Part shown: positions 45,139 through 53,806 of the stretch, piece by piece
Layout: each line of letters begins with the position of its first letter
How positions within the stretch are numbered: the stretch's first letter is position 1
Assembly (NCBI GenBank): GCA_003249035.1
Contig: QBMK01000010.1
Location: 43,707-107,706, forward strand
Origin: Pseudanabaena sp.
GTDB taxonomy: Bacteria > Cyanobacteriota > Cyanobacteriia > Pseudanabaenales > Pseudanabaenaceae
Length of the DNA: 64,000 nucleotides
Direction: 5' to 3'
Position numbers and translations under genes: made by a program
Notes under the pieces: generated by a model
Told to the model about the DNA's origin: nothing
The model's input: only the letters and a program-made list of their open reading frames with translations
Databases searched by the model: none

Positions 45139-47328
45139 ATGATGAAAGAAAACCCACGCGAACTTCACGACTATAACTCGGAGATCTCCGTCCATGCAGA
45201 TGTGCGGGTGGGTTCTCCGTTGCCGTTTGGCACACAAGAAACGGAAGGAGGAGTGAATTTTGCCCTTTTCAGCAGGGATGCCAGCCGCGTTAGACTCGAA
45301 TTGTTCGATAATCCTGAAGATGCTATGCCTGCAAGGTCGATCGATCTTGATGCTGCGTGCCATCGTACTGGCGATGTCTGGCACGTTTGGGTGGGGGGCA
45401 TTAGTTCTGGTCAATTCTATGCCTACCGCGTGGATGGTTCCTATGCTCCCAGCGAAGGGCATCGGTTCAATTTCAATCGATTGCTTCTAGATCCCTGTGC
45501 GATCGCGGTTTCGCAAGTGCCATCGTGGGATTTTGCCTTGGCAAGCGGCTATAACCCATTAGCCCCAGAGCTAGACTTATCATTCTCAACCTTTGACAAT
45601 GCAGGGTCGATGCCAAAATGTATCTTTCTCAACGAGTCTTTCAAATGGGAAGGAGACTCTCCACCCCGACATCCGTGGTCAAAGACCGTGATTTACGAAT
45701 TACATGTGCGTGGATTTACCATTCATCCCACGTCGGGCGTGGAGCATCCTGGTACCTATCGAGGTCTAATAGAAAAGATTCCCTATCTAAAAACATTGGG
45801 GGTGACAGCCGTGGAACTGATGCCCGTTCAGGAGTTTTATGACACTCCTATGCCCCGCCGTAATCCTCAAACCATCCAATTACTCAGGAATTACTGGGGA
45901 TACGATCCAGTAGTTTTCTTTGCGCCCAAAGCGTCTTATAGCAGTGCTGGTGGTCTGGGACAGCAGAAATTCGAGTTCAAGGAAATGGTAAGGGCGTTAC
46001 ACCAAGCAGATATTGAAGTGATTTTAGATGTGGTATTCAATCATACGGCAGAGGGGAATGAGCTGGGCCCAACGCTCTGTTTTCGAGGGATAGATAATGC
46101 GATCGCCTACTCCTTGGAAACTGAAAAACGCTTCTACAAGAACTATGCGGGCACTGGCAATACCGTCAATGCCAATCATCCAGTGGTGCGAGATCACATC
46201 TTGGCAGCGTTACGTCATTGGGTGGTTGAAATGCATGTGGATGGCTTTCGGTTTGACCTCGCATCGGTGCTCGGTCGAGACGAATCTGGCAACTTGATTG
46301 CCAATGCACCGCTATTAGAACGGATCGCCGAAGATCCAATTTTAAGAGACGTAAAGATCGTGGCGGAGGCGTGGGATGCCGCTGGTGGATATGAGGTGGG
46401 TAGCTTTTCAGATCGGCGCTGGTCGGAATGGAACGGTCGCTATCGCGATGATGTGCGGCGTTTCTGGCGGGGCGATGAGGGGATGCTAGGGGTGTTTGCC
46501 AATCGAATCTGCGGTAGTGCCGATATCTATACCCGCTCTGGTAAAGGTCCCGATGGCAGTATTAATTTCATCACCTGCCACGATGGCTTTACTCTCAATG
46601 ACCTAGTGAGCTATCGAGACAAACACAATGAAGCGAACGGAGAGCATAATCGGGACGGCAGTGACGCTAATTACAGCGAAAACTATGGCATGGAAGGCGA
46701 GACAACGGATGCTGAGATTGCGTCTATCCGAAAACGCCAGATCAAGAATTTCTTGCTGACCCTGTTGGTCGCACGCGGTGTGCCAATGCTGCTAGGCGGG
46801 GATGAATTTTGTCGCACACAAAACGGCAACAACAACGCCTACTGCCAGAATAACGAAACGAGTTGGCATGACTGGAGTTACTTGGAACTGCATCAAGAGA
46901 TTTTTCGCTTTACCAGTGGCGCGATCGCCTTTCGGCATGCCCATCCCATTCTGAGTCAGGAGCAATTCTATTCCGATGCTGAGATCCAGTGGTTTGGACC
47001 GCAAGGAGGCTTACCCAAATGGTTCGACCCGCAGGCAAAGCAGTTTGCCTGCCTCATCCCTGAAGGTGGGCAGCACGCACTTTGCCTGCTGTTCAATGCT
47101 GCTAATGATACCGTGGATTTCAGGTTGCCTCCAGCACCGCCGAAGACTCGGTGGCCCCTAGCTGTCGATACCGCTAGCGAATTTCCCCACGATCTATTCA
47201 CTGTGGGGGAGGAACCGCTTTGGAAGGATCCACAAACCTATCCCCTCAGCCCCCGATCGAGCGTCATCTTGTTGGCTCGACCCATACCTGAGCAACAATC
47301 GCCAGTCGCCTTAACGGAGTTCAAATGA
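45139..47328 (+). CDS. glgX: Glycogen debranching enzyme (GlgX / isoamylase type)
   Basis: 729-residue GH13 enzyme that cleaves alpha-1,6 branch points. N-terminal CBM48-like domain (GGVNFALFSRDASRVRLELFDN), then ELHVRGFT, DVVFNHTAEGN, nucleophile region DGFRFDLASVLGRD, the acid/base region VAEAWDAAGGYEVG and CHDGFTLNDLVSY. It lets glycogen phosphorylase proceed past branches. The stop overlaps the ackA start by 4 nt, tying glycogen breakdown to acetate formation. Confidence 0.95.
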   Translation: MMKENPRELHDYNSEISVHADVRVGSPLPFGTQETEGGVNFALFSRDASRVRLELFDNPEDAMPARSIDLDAACHRTGDVWHVWVGGISSGQFYAYRVDGSYAPSEGHRFNFNRLLLDPCAIAVSQVPSWDFALASGYNPLAPELDLSFSTFDNAGSMPKCIFLNESFKWEGDSPPRHPWSKTVIYELHVRGFTIHPTSGVEHPGTYRGLIEKIPYLKTLGVTAVELMPVQEFYDTPMPRRNPQTIQLLRNYWGYDPVVFFAPKASYSSAGGLGQQKFEFKEMVRALHQADIEVILDVVFNHTAEGNELGPTLCFRGIDNAIAYSLETEKRFYKNYAGTGNTVNANHPVVRDHILAALRHWVVEMHVDGFRFDLASVLGRDESGNLIANAPLLERIAEDPILRDVKIVAEAWDAAGGYEVGSFSDRRWSEWNGRYRDDVRRFWRGDEGMLGVFANRICGSADIYTRSGKGPDGSINFITCHDGFTLNDLVSYRDKHNEANGEHNRDGSDANYSENYGMEGETTDAEIASIRKRQIKNFLLTLLVARGVPMLLGGDEFCRTQNGNNNAYCQNNETSWHDWSYLELHQEIFRFTSGAIAFRHAHPILSQEQFYSDAEIQWFGPQGGLPKWFDPQAKQFACLIPEGGQHALCLLFNAANDTVDFRLPPAPPKTRWPLAVDTASEFPHDLFTVGEEPLWKDPQTYPLSPRSSVILLARPIPEQQSPVALTEFK

Positions 47329-48518
47329 AACCAACGACCCCCCATATCCTGACGATCAATGGTGGCTCATCAAGTATCAAGTTCGCGCTGTTCGAGTCCG
47401 GTGACTCTCTCCAACGGATTCTATCGGGTGGGATTGAGCGAATTGGGCTACCGGACGCGACGTTGCAGGTCAAAGGGCTGAACCCAGCAGACAAGGTTTC
47501 GCGGTTGATCGCGGCATCGGATCGCACACTGGCAGTAGGCGCTCTCATGGATTGGCTTGAGGGATATTGTGGGCGTGATGCCTTGACTGCCGTGGGGCAT
47601 CGCATTGTCCATGGAGGACCTACGTATAGCCAGCCCCAGCGCATCACTCCGGCAATGCTTGATGAACTGAAACGGATTAGTCCCTTTGACCCCGAACATC
47701 TGCCGGAGGAGATCCGATTGACCGAGGCGTTCCATCACCGCTTTCCAGACCTGCCTCAAGTTGCGTGTTTCGACACGGCGTTTCACCACGACCTGCCGCG
47801 CGTCGCCCAGATGTTACCCATCCCACGCCGTTACGAAGCGCAGGGCGTGCGACGGTACGGGTTCCACGGATTGTCCTATGTGTTTCTGATGGAAGAACTG
47901 TCCCGACTGGACGGAACGGAAGCAGCACAGGGTCGGGTGATCCTCGCTCACCTTGGTAATGGCGCAAGTCTAGCGGCGGTTCATCACGGCAAACCTGTGG
48001 ATACTAGCATGAGCTTTACGCCGACTGCCGGAGTGCCGATGAGTACACGTTCTGGAGATCTCGATCCAGGGCTGATAGGGTATCTGGCGCGCACCGAACA
48101 AATGAGCGTGAAGCAATTCAATGAGATGGTTCATTTCCAGTCTGGGTTGTTAGGGATATCCGAAACCAGTGCCGATATGCGTGACTTGCTCGATCTCGAA
48201 CTACAAGATGTACGGGCGGCTGAGGCGATCGCCCTGTTCTGCTATCAGGTGAAGAAATGGATTGGTGCTTTCGCAGCAGCTTTGGGCGGCGTGGACACCT
48301 TGGTGTTTGCGGGGGGCATCGGCGAGAATGCTCCCCTGGTCCGTACTCGGATTTGTGATGGCTTAGGCTTTCTGGGTATTGAGCTCAACGAAGAGCGAAA
48401 TGTGGCGAATCAGGGCGTGATCTCTGCGGAGACCAGCAGGGTTCCTGTTCGCGTCATTCCCACGGACGAAGCATTCACGATCGCCAAGTCGGTATGTCGT
48501 GTTCTCAGCTTTGGCTGA
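47325..48518 (+). CDS. ackA: Acetate kinase
   Basis: 397 residues of the ASKHA fold: LTINGGSSSIKFALF at the N-terminus, GHRIVHGGP, ACFDTAFHHDLP, GFHGLSYVF, LAHLGNGASLAAVHHGKPVDTSMSFTP and the adenine-pocket VFAGGIGENAP. It makes ATP from acetyl phosphate and ADP, completing the phosphoketolase route. No phosphotransacetylase gene is seen in the window, consistent with direct use of acetyl phosphate. Several phrases (HGLSYV, EGVAGTP-like SFTPTAGVP) agree with bacterial AckA. Confidence 0.96.
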   Translation: MKPTTPHILTINGGSSSIKFALFESGDSLQRILSGGIERIGLPDATLQVKGLNPADKVSRLIAASDRTLAVGALMDWLEGYCGRDALTAVGHRIVHGGPTYSQPQRITPAMLDELKRISPFDPEHLPEEIRLTEAFHHRFPDLPQVACFDTAFHHDLPRVAQMLPIPRRYEAQGVRRYGFHGLSYVFLMEELSRLDGTEAAQGRVILAHLGNGASLAAVHHGKPVDTSMSFTPTAGVPMSTRSGDLDPGLIGYLARTEQMSVKQFNEMVHFQSGLLGISETSADMRDLLDLELQDVRAAEAIALFCYQVKKWIGAFAAALGGVDTLVFAGGIGENAPLVRTRICDGLGFLGIELNEERNVANQGVISAETSRVPVRVIPTDEAFTIAKSVCRVLSFG

Positions 48519-48598
48519 AAAAGCAGCCTCGAACCGCAGCAACTAAATTCTATTTCCCGTAACCGTTCTATTAAATAAATACCAAAGGAATACCCATC

Positions 48599-51052
48599 AT
48601 GAAATCCGTTACCGATCGCCCCAAAGATGCCAAAGAAAGTCCCGATCCGAAGGACAATCTGAAAACTATGCCTATGGATCAATTAGAGGCAAAACTTGAG
48701 TCGTCACCAGAGGGTCTCAGTCAAGACGAGGCGACTAAACGGCTGAAGAAATATGGACCGAACGAGATTAAAGAAGAGAAAACCAATCCATATCTAAAAT
48801 TCCTCAGTTATTTTTGGGGGCCGATTCCATGGATGATTGAGGTAGCGGTGATTCTATCGGGTATAGTCGGACACTGGCCAGATTTTTTCATCATTCTGCT
48901 GTTGCTGGTTGCTAATGCCGTAGTCGGCTTTTGGGAAGAACACGAGGCTGGTAATGCGATCGCCGCACTGAAGGCAAAGCTTTCCGTTAAGGCGCGAGTG
49001 AAACGGGATGGAAAGTGGGTCACACCGCCGTCCCGTGAATTGGTCCCAGGGGATGTGATCCGCTTGCGATTGGGCGACATTGTGCCAGCAGATGCCCGCC
49101 TGCTGGATGGTGACTCAGTGGAGGTGGATCAGTCGGCACTGACGGGAGAGTCATTGCCTGCTAAATGCGAATCAGGCGAGGCTATCTTTTCTGGTTCAAT
49201 CATTAGCAAGGGTGAAATTGGGGCGCTAGTCTATGCTACGGGTACGCATACCTACTTCGGTAAGACGGCCGAACTGGTGCAAACGGCGCACACCACTAGC
49301 CATTTTCAAAAGGCGGTTTTGAAGATCGGCAACTACCTGATCTTTCTGGCGCTAGCGCTAGTGACGTTGATTGTGACCGTCGCAATTTCTCGTGGCGACG
49401 AGATACTCACCACGATGCAGTTCGCGCTGGTGCTGACCGTAGCGGCAATTCCAGTGGCAATGCCGACGGTGCTATCGGTGACGATGGCAGTGGGGGCGCG
49501 ACTCCTCGCCAAGAAAAAAGCGATCGTGAGCAAGTTAGTGGCGATCGAAGAATTGGCAGGCGTGGATATGCTATGCGCGGACAAGACGGGTACGCTGACC
49601 CAAAACAAACTGACCTTAGGCGATCCGTTTTGCGTCAATGATATTTCCGCCGAGCAAGTGATTCTCTATGGCGCGTTGGCATCGCGCAGTGCTAACAACG
49701 ACACCATTGATCTGGCTGTTCTCGATGGACTAAAAAACAAAGACGCATTGCAGGGCTATCAGATTGAACATTTTCAGCCCTTCGATCCCGTGCATAAACG
49801 TACTGAAGCGACAGTGAAGGAATCGGATGGCAAAGAATTCAAAGTGACGAAGGGAGCGCCGCAGGTGATTCTGGCTCTTGCCGATGATGCTGGGCAGGTA
49901 AAGTCCGATGCCGAAAAGGCGGTCAACGACTTCGCTGCGCGAGGCTTTCGGTCGTTGGGCGTGGCTCGCGCTGAGGGTGACGGCAAATGGCAGTTTGTGG
50001 GTGTATTGCCATTGTTTGATCCACCAAGGGACGATGCCAAGTCAACCATTGCCACCGCAGGCAAGATGGGCGTTCAGATCAAGATGGTAACAGGGGATGC
50101 TCGCGCGATCGCCCATGAAACGGCTACAAAACTGGGGATGGGTGCAAACATCCTCGATGCTAGCAGCCTAGGCGACGTTAAGGAGCAGGCGACGGATGAG
50201 TCTGCGGAGGCGATCGAGAAAGCCGACGGTTTTGCTCAGGTGTTCCCCGAACATAAGTTCCACATTGTCGATGTCCTGCAAAAGCACGGACACATTGTCA
50301 GCATGACGGGCGATGGCGTGAATGATGCCCCAGCGTTAAAGCAATCCGACTGCGGTATTGCCGTTGCAGACGCGACCGACGCAGCGCGGGCCGCCGCAGA
50401 CATCGTACTGCTCACCCCTGGACTATCAGTGATCATCGACGCGATTAAGGAGAGCCGCCGCATTTTCCAACGCATGAACAGCTACGCGATCTACCGCATC
50501 GCTGAGACACTGCGGGTGCTGTTTTTCATGACGTTGGCGATTCTGTTCTTCAATTTTTATCCCTTGACGGCAGTGATGATCGTGATGCTGGCGTTGCTCA
50601 ACGACGGCGCGATTCTGTCTATTGCCTATGACAACGTGCAGTACAAAAATCAGCCTGAGTCCTGGGATATGCGGATGGTGCTGACGGTTTCCACCATGCT
50701 CGGCGCGATTGGGGTTGTCTCTGCGTTTGGTCTGTTCTATCTGGCTGAGCGCGTCTTCCATCTCGATCGCGCCCATATCCAGACCCTGATGTATTTAAAA
50801 CTGTCTGCGGCTGGACATCTGACGATCTTCTTGACGCGGACACGCGGTCCATTCTGGTCTATTCCTCCCGCAAAGATTCTCTGGATCGCCGTACTCGGCA
50901 CCCAAATTTTAGCGACGTTGATCGCAGTCTATGGTTTCTTTATGACACCACTCGGCTGGGGTTGGGCGATGTTCGTTTGGGGCTATGCCTTGGCGTGGTT
51001 CTTGGTGAATGACCGTGTGAAACTGTTCGCTTATTGGCTTTTGAGCCGATAG
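48599..51052 (+). CDS. Plasma-membrane-type proton P-ATPase (P3A), copy 1
   Basis: 817 residues. TGES at 182-185, phosphorylated Asp328 in CADKTGTLT (Ser-to-Ala before the Asp compared with the usual SDKTGT), [14 protein letters not shown]4 AIPVAMPTVLSVT and TM6 LALLNDGAILSIAYD with the Asp that binds the proton in P3A pumps. It lacks the long C-terminal autoinhibitory tail of plant enzymes. Likely exports H+ at the expense of ATP. AAGGAA precedes the ATG. It follows ackA by 80 bp. A paralogue is at 58455-60953. Confidence 0.92.
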   Translation: MKSVTDRPKDAKESPDPKDNLKTMPMDQLEAKLESSPEGLSQDEATKRLKKYGPNEIKEEKTNPYLKFLSYFWGPIPWMIEVAVILSGIVGHWPDFFIILLLLVANAVVGFWEEHEAGNAIAALKAKLSVKARVKRDGKWVTPPSRELVPGDVIRLRLGDIVPADARLLDGDSVEVDQSALTGESLPAKCESGEAIFSGSIISKGEIGALVYATGTHTYFGKTAELVQTAHTTSHFQKAVLKIGNYLIFLALALVTLIVTVAISRGDEILTTMQFALVLTVAAIPVAMPTVLSVTMAVGARLLAKKKAIVSKLVAIEELAGVDMLCADKTGTLTQNKLTLGDPFCVNDISAEQVILYGALASRSANNDTIDLAVLDGLKNKDALQGYQIEHFQPFDPVHKRTEATVKESDGKEFKVTKGAPQVILALADDAGQVKSDAEKAVNDFAARGFRSLGVARAEGDGKWQFVGVLPLFDPPRDDAKSTIATAGKMGVQIKMVTGDARAIAHETATKLGMGANILDASSLGDVKEQATDESAEAIEKADGFAQVFPEHKFHIVDVLQKHGHIVSMTGDGVNDAPALKQSDCGIAVADATDAARAAADIVLLTPGLSVIIDAIKESRRIFQRMNSYAIYRIAETLRVLFFMTLAILFFNFYPLTAVMIVMLALLNDGAILSIAYDNVQYKNQPESWDMRMVLTVSTMLGAIGVVSAFGLFYLAERVFHLDRAHIQTLMYLKLSAAGHLTIFLTRTRGPFWSIPPAKILWIAVLGTQILATLIAVYGFFMTPLGWGWAMFVWGYALAWFLVNDRVKLFAYWLLSR

Positions 51053-51125
51053 TTGCGACTTGATCGAGTCGAGAGATAACTGAGACATTTATAAAATTTA
51101 AAATTTAGCTATTGAATAAACTCAC

Positions 51126-51440
51126 ATGGAAACAAAATCGATCGAAATTCAGCCATCAAATTCAATCCCTTCAAGCCAGAAAGTGATTGAACTTCGTCCT
51201 GCTGATATAACTTTCTTTATTATCATGAACCTTGCGCTACTGACAGCGATCGCTATTCCTATCTATGCTTTTATTACTAAACGAAAGCGGGCTTCATTTG
51301 GCTTCAAACCACCGCTCAAGTCTATATGTCATTGTTGTCAATATTTTAGCGATAACAGTTACCTTAAATGCGCTATCCATCCACTGACTGTAATGACTGA
51401 AGAATCAGCTGATTGTAGAAGTTATTCTCCGAGTATTTAG
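51126..51440 (+). CDS. Small membrane protein with Cys-rich tail
   Basis: 104 residues: one TM helix (ITFFIIMNLALLTAIAIPIYAFI, about 28-50), a basic ITKRKR stop-transfer, then a tail with CHCCQYFSDNSYLKCAIHP and DCRSYSPS. Tails of the form C-x2-C, LKCA.HP, DC are frequent in small cyanobacterial proteins and may bind metal or iron-sulfur, but I cannot name the family. The KRKR-FGFK junction region is echoed at 53248-53286 and 62128-62166. Confidence 0.7.
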   Translation: METKSIEIQPSNSIPSSQKVIELRPADITFFIIMNLALLTAIAIPIYAFITKRKRASFGFKPPLKSICHCCQYFSDNSYLKCAIHPLTVMTEESADCRSYSPSI

Positions 51441-51542
51441 AAAAACAGTTTAAAAAATAGATAAAGAATCTTAAGTTTGCGACATTAAAGCAATAGCAAA
51501 CTGGATGAAAGATTAAATTTTAAACAAAAACCTGAGAAATTT

Positions 51543-51704
51543 ATGTTAAAAAAAACGGCATTAGGTTTTTTCCTATCTCTAGTAGCACTCATGATTATTT
51601 CTACATTAATTTCTCCCCATCCTTCTCAAATTAATCCAAACCGACTTATTAATCCAGATCCCTATTCAATACCTAGTGACGGGCGGGAAAATAAACCCCA
51701 TTGA
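51543..51704 (+). CDS. Short predicted secreted or membrane-anchored peptide
   Basis: 53 codons from ATG 51543: LKKTALGFFLSLVALMIIST is a clean signal-anchor, followed by a Pro/Asn-rich short tail. No strong ribosome binding site. It could be a real small protein or a remnant beside the IS element that begins 116 bp downstream. No known family recognised. Confidence 0.4.
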   Translation: MLKKTALGFFLSLVALMIISTLISPHPSQINPNRLINPDPYSIPSDGRENKPH

Positions 51705-51820
51705 ATTGACAAAAACTCAAATTCCCAGATTTACTGATTGAATATAGTGTTCCCCAATGTCAAGACAAAAAATCATCAAAGTTAAGATGGAAATCAAATT
51801 GCTCATTCCAGAAAAATAGG

Positions 51821-53085
51821 TTAACTCAGATCTTGCACCATTCCTGAAAGATTTAAGTGGGAATGGGTTTGAGAATAATTTCAAAGTCATAACGAGCAGC
51901 AATATCAGCATTAGCTCGGATGTAACTGAGAAGTTTCAACCAAAGAATAGAAGGGAATAAAACAGAAAGAGTCAAATCACAGGCAACTTTCCAGTTCAAG
52001 ACAGGAGGGAGGAAGGATTGATCGATCCAATGAGCCAAAAGATAAGCAAGCAAAGAGAGGATAAGCCAACGATAAACGCCAAGTTTTGTAGATTGCCCAA
52101 AACAATGCAAACCAAAGCGATGCTTGATGGTTTTAAAGAAGCCTTCAATTGCCCAACGCTTACGCCCCAACATAACCAGATAAGCGCCAGAATAGGGATG
52201 AGAAGAGACCACAAAGCGTAACTCCCGTTTACTATCGGCTCTTTTGAGCCAGAACCAAGAGACCGTCAAAGGATTAGCTAGCCCTTCCAGTAAAACTTGT
52301 TGTCCGCGTTTGCTATTACGATAAAGTTTTTTGTCAGTACGTCCATCTTGGAGATGACGATTGTTGCGTACACCGACATCAATACGCCAAGACTTGGCGC
52401 GGACAGCATGGAAAAACTTAACTGTACTAAACTCAGTGTCGGCAAGGACAATCACAGTCGTGCCTTGGGTTAGTTGCTTGGGGACTGTCCCCAACAATTT
52501 GCAAGCTAGGTCAGAGGGACTGGGGTATCCTTTACCGCGCCATACTCTAAAACTCCATGGTACGCGCCACTCACCATAGACCAAATACAGTACAACCAGA
52601 TGTAGTCCTCGCTTTCCGTTTAGTATTCTTACCCATGGGTCGGGTTCGGTTTTGGTGGGATTACTCAAATGTAAAAACTTGCCGCATTTTTCTAGGGTGG
52701 TCAAGTCTATCAGTATCTTTAATGGCACTCTCTTCGATGGGCGATGCTTGGCGATTTGTCCCAAAATAGCCTGCCTTGTTGCTCGAATTAGTCCTCTTGT
52801 TGACCAGTTATAGTGGTTGAGAAATCGACTTAGCGCACTCGCTGATTTTTCTGTGTATGTTCTAGATAGGGATGTCCTTGTGCTTCCAGAAATAGTCCCA
52901 ATATTGCATTCAGACTTGCTTTCTGATACACACTTGGCATCAAGTACAGAAGATTATACACTAGCCTTTGGGCGTGCTTAACGATGCTTTCCATAATCGT
53001 TATTTAATTTACTGCTACGCCCTTTTTTTCACATTTCTGCTCTTTCTGCAACCCCTTTTCTTGAATGGTGCAAGATCTCAGTTAA
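51821..53085 (-). mobile_element. IS4-type insertion sequence
   Basis: Terminal inverted repeats of about 23 bp (51821-51843 and 53063-53085; core AGATCTTGCACCATTC is perfect, one mismatch overall) enclose about 1265 bp with a DDE transposase reading frame on the minus strand. No clear target duplication was seen at the outer edges. The right end abuts a truncated copy of a SpoIIAA-like gene. Confidence 0.8.
51853..52994 (-). pseudogene. IS4-family transposase with a frameshift
   Basis: The C-terminal 303 residues are open (51853-52764), with the DDE Asp in VLADTEF and the Glu in RRWAIEGFFKTIKHRF-type YREK region. The N-terminal part starts at ATG 52994 (MESIVKHAQRLVYNLLYLMP) and runs off frame at a run of five A residues (minus strand; T run 52846-52850). 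A sixth A would restore the usual reading QKKSASALSRFLNHYNW. One base is missing, so the element is probably inactive unless ribosomes slip here. The Asp and Glu catalytic residues themselves look intact. Confidence 0.75.
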
Positions 53086-53121
53086 ATCATATCTTCCCTA
53101 ATCTGGATCTGTTTGCTTACC

Positions 53122-53229
53122 ATGATTTGGGCTTTTAAATGGCTGATGCCGAGCCAATTTAAATTGTTTCCAAATGCGGAACTAGAACTAGCTAAACAAT
53201 GGATCGGTAGCGATCGCGATGATGCTTAG
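53122..53229 (+). pseudogene. 3' remnant of a SpoIIAA-like gene
   Basis: 35 codons (MIWAFKWLMPSQFKLF ... DRDDA, stop at 53227) match residues 91-125 of the intact gene at 61732-62109. The 5' two-thirds are missing; the IS4-type element ends 36 bp upstream. Not expected to make a functional protein. Confidence 0.7.
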
Positions 53230-53336
53230 GGCAAATATAATCACAATTTATTGCTAAGCGAAAGCGAGTTTTATTTGGCTTCAAACTATCGCCCAATCAA
53301 TTCGCAAAACTACTCAAAAAATAATTATTTAACATT

Positions 53337-53531
53337 ATGAAACTTCAACTAAAAGTTCCTGACATGTCCTGTGGTGGCTGTGTAAGCACTATCACAAAGG
53401 CGATTAAAACAGTCGATGCAAACGCTTCCATTCAATGCGATCCAAAAACCAAGATTGTATTGGTGGAAACTGAATCTTCTGAATCAGCTATTAAGACAGC
53501 GATCGCTCAAGTTGGCTATCCTTCTAGTTAA
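53337..53531 (+). CDS. Heavy-metal-associated (HMA) chaperone, copy 1
   Basis: 64-residue ferredoxin-like HMA domain with the copper-binding motif DMSCGGCVSTI (Cys12 and Cys15). Such proteins deliver Cu(I) to P1B ATPases in the cytosol. The product differs from the copy at 62217-62411 only at residue 8 (Pro here, Ser there). Part of the 475-bp duplication. Whether this copy has its own promoter is unclear because the upstream sequence is a gene remnant. Confidence 0.9.
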   Translation: MKLQLKVPDMSCGGCVSTITKAIKTVDANASIQCDPKTKIVLVETESSESAIKTAIAQVGYPSS

Positions 53532-53806
53532 TCCAGCGTAAGAGGTTTTGACTCCAGCTTCAGAATCTCTTACTGAATCTCATCAACTAATTTATTTCTC
53601 TTACGTTTTGTGTCGTAGTTAATCAATTCATACACGAAATCAACCAGCAGGCTGTCAGGATAAAAAAGTAAACCAGAGCTGTTAATTTAGCTCAAGCAGT
53701 TCTCCCTTTTTCTTCACGAAATCTGTCAGATTGCTTATCTTCTGAACGATAGGTTTATCGTAGATGTACTGAGGAGGTGAGATGATCCAAAACATTGGAG
53801 TTTTTT

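Larger units (their letters stand above)
53122..53596. repeat. 475-bp direct duplication, copy 1
   Basis: Aligns to 62002-62476 at a constant offset of 8880 with no gaps and few substitutions. It spans the 3' remnant of the SpoIIAA-like gene, a non-coding joint and the metal chaperone gene. Identity ends sharply at both sides. Confidence 0.9.

Noticed and set aside
53597-53806. Pho box upstream of pstS
   Set aside because: Only weak TTAA-containing words were seen, not the tandem 8-bp repeats expected for a PhoB-type site.
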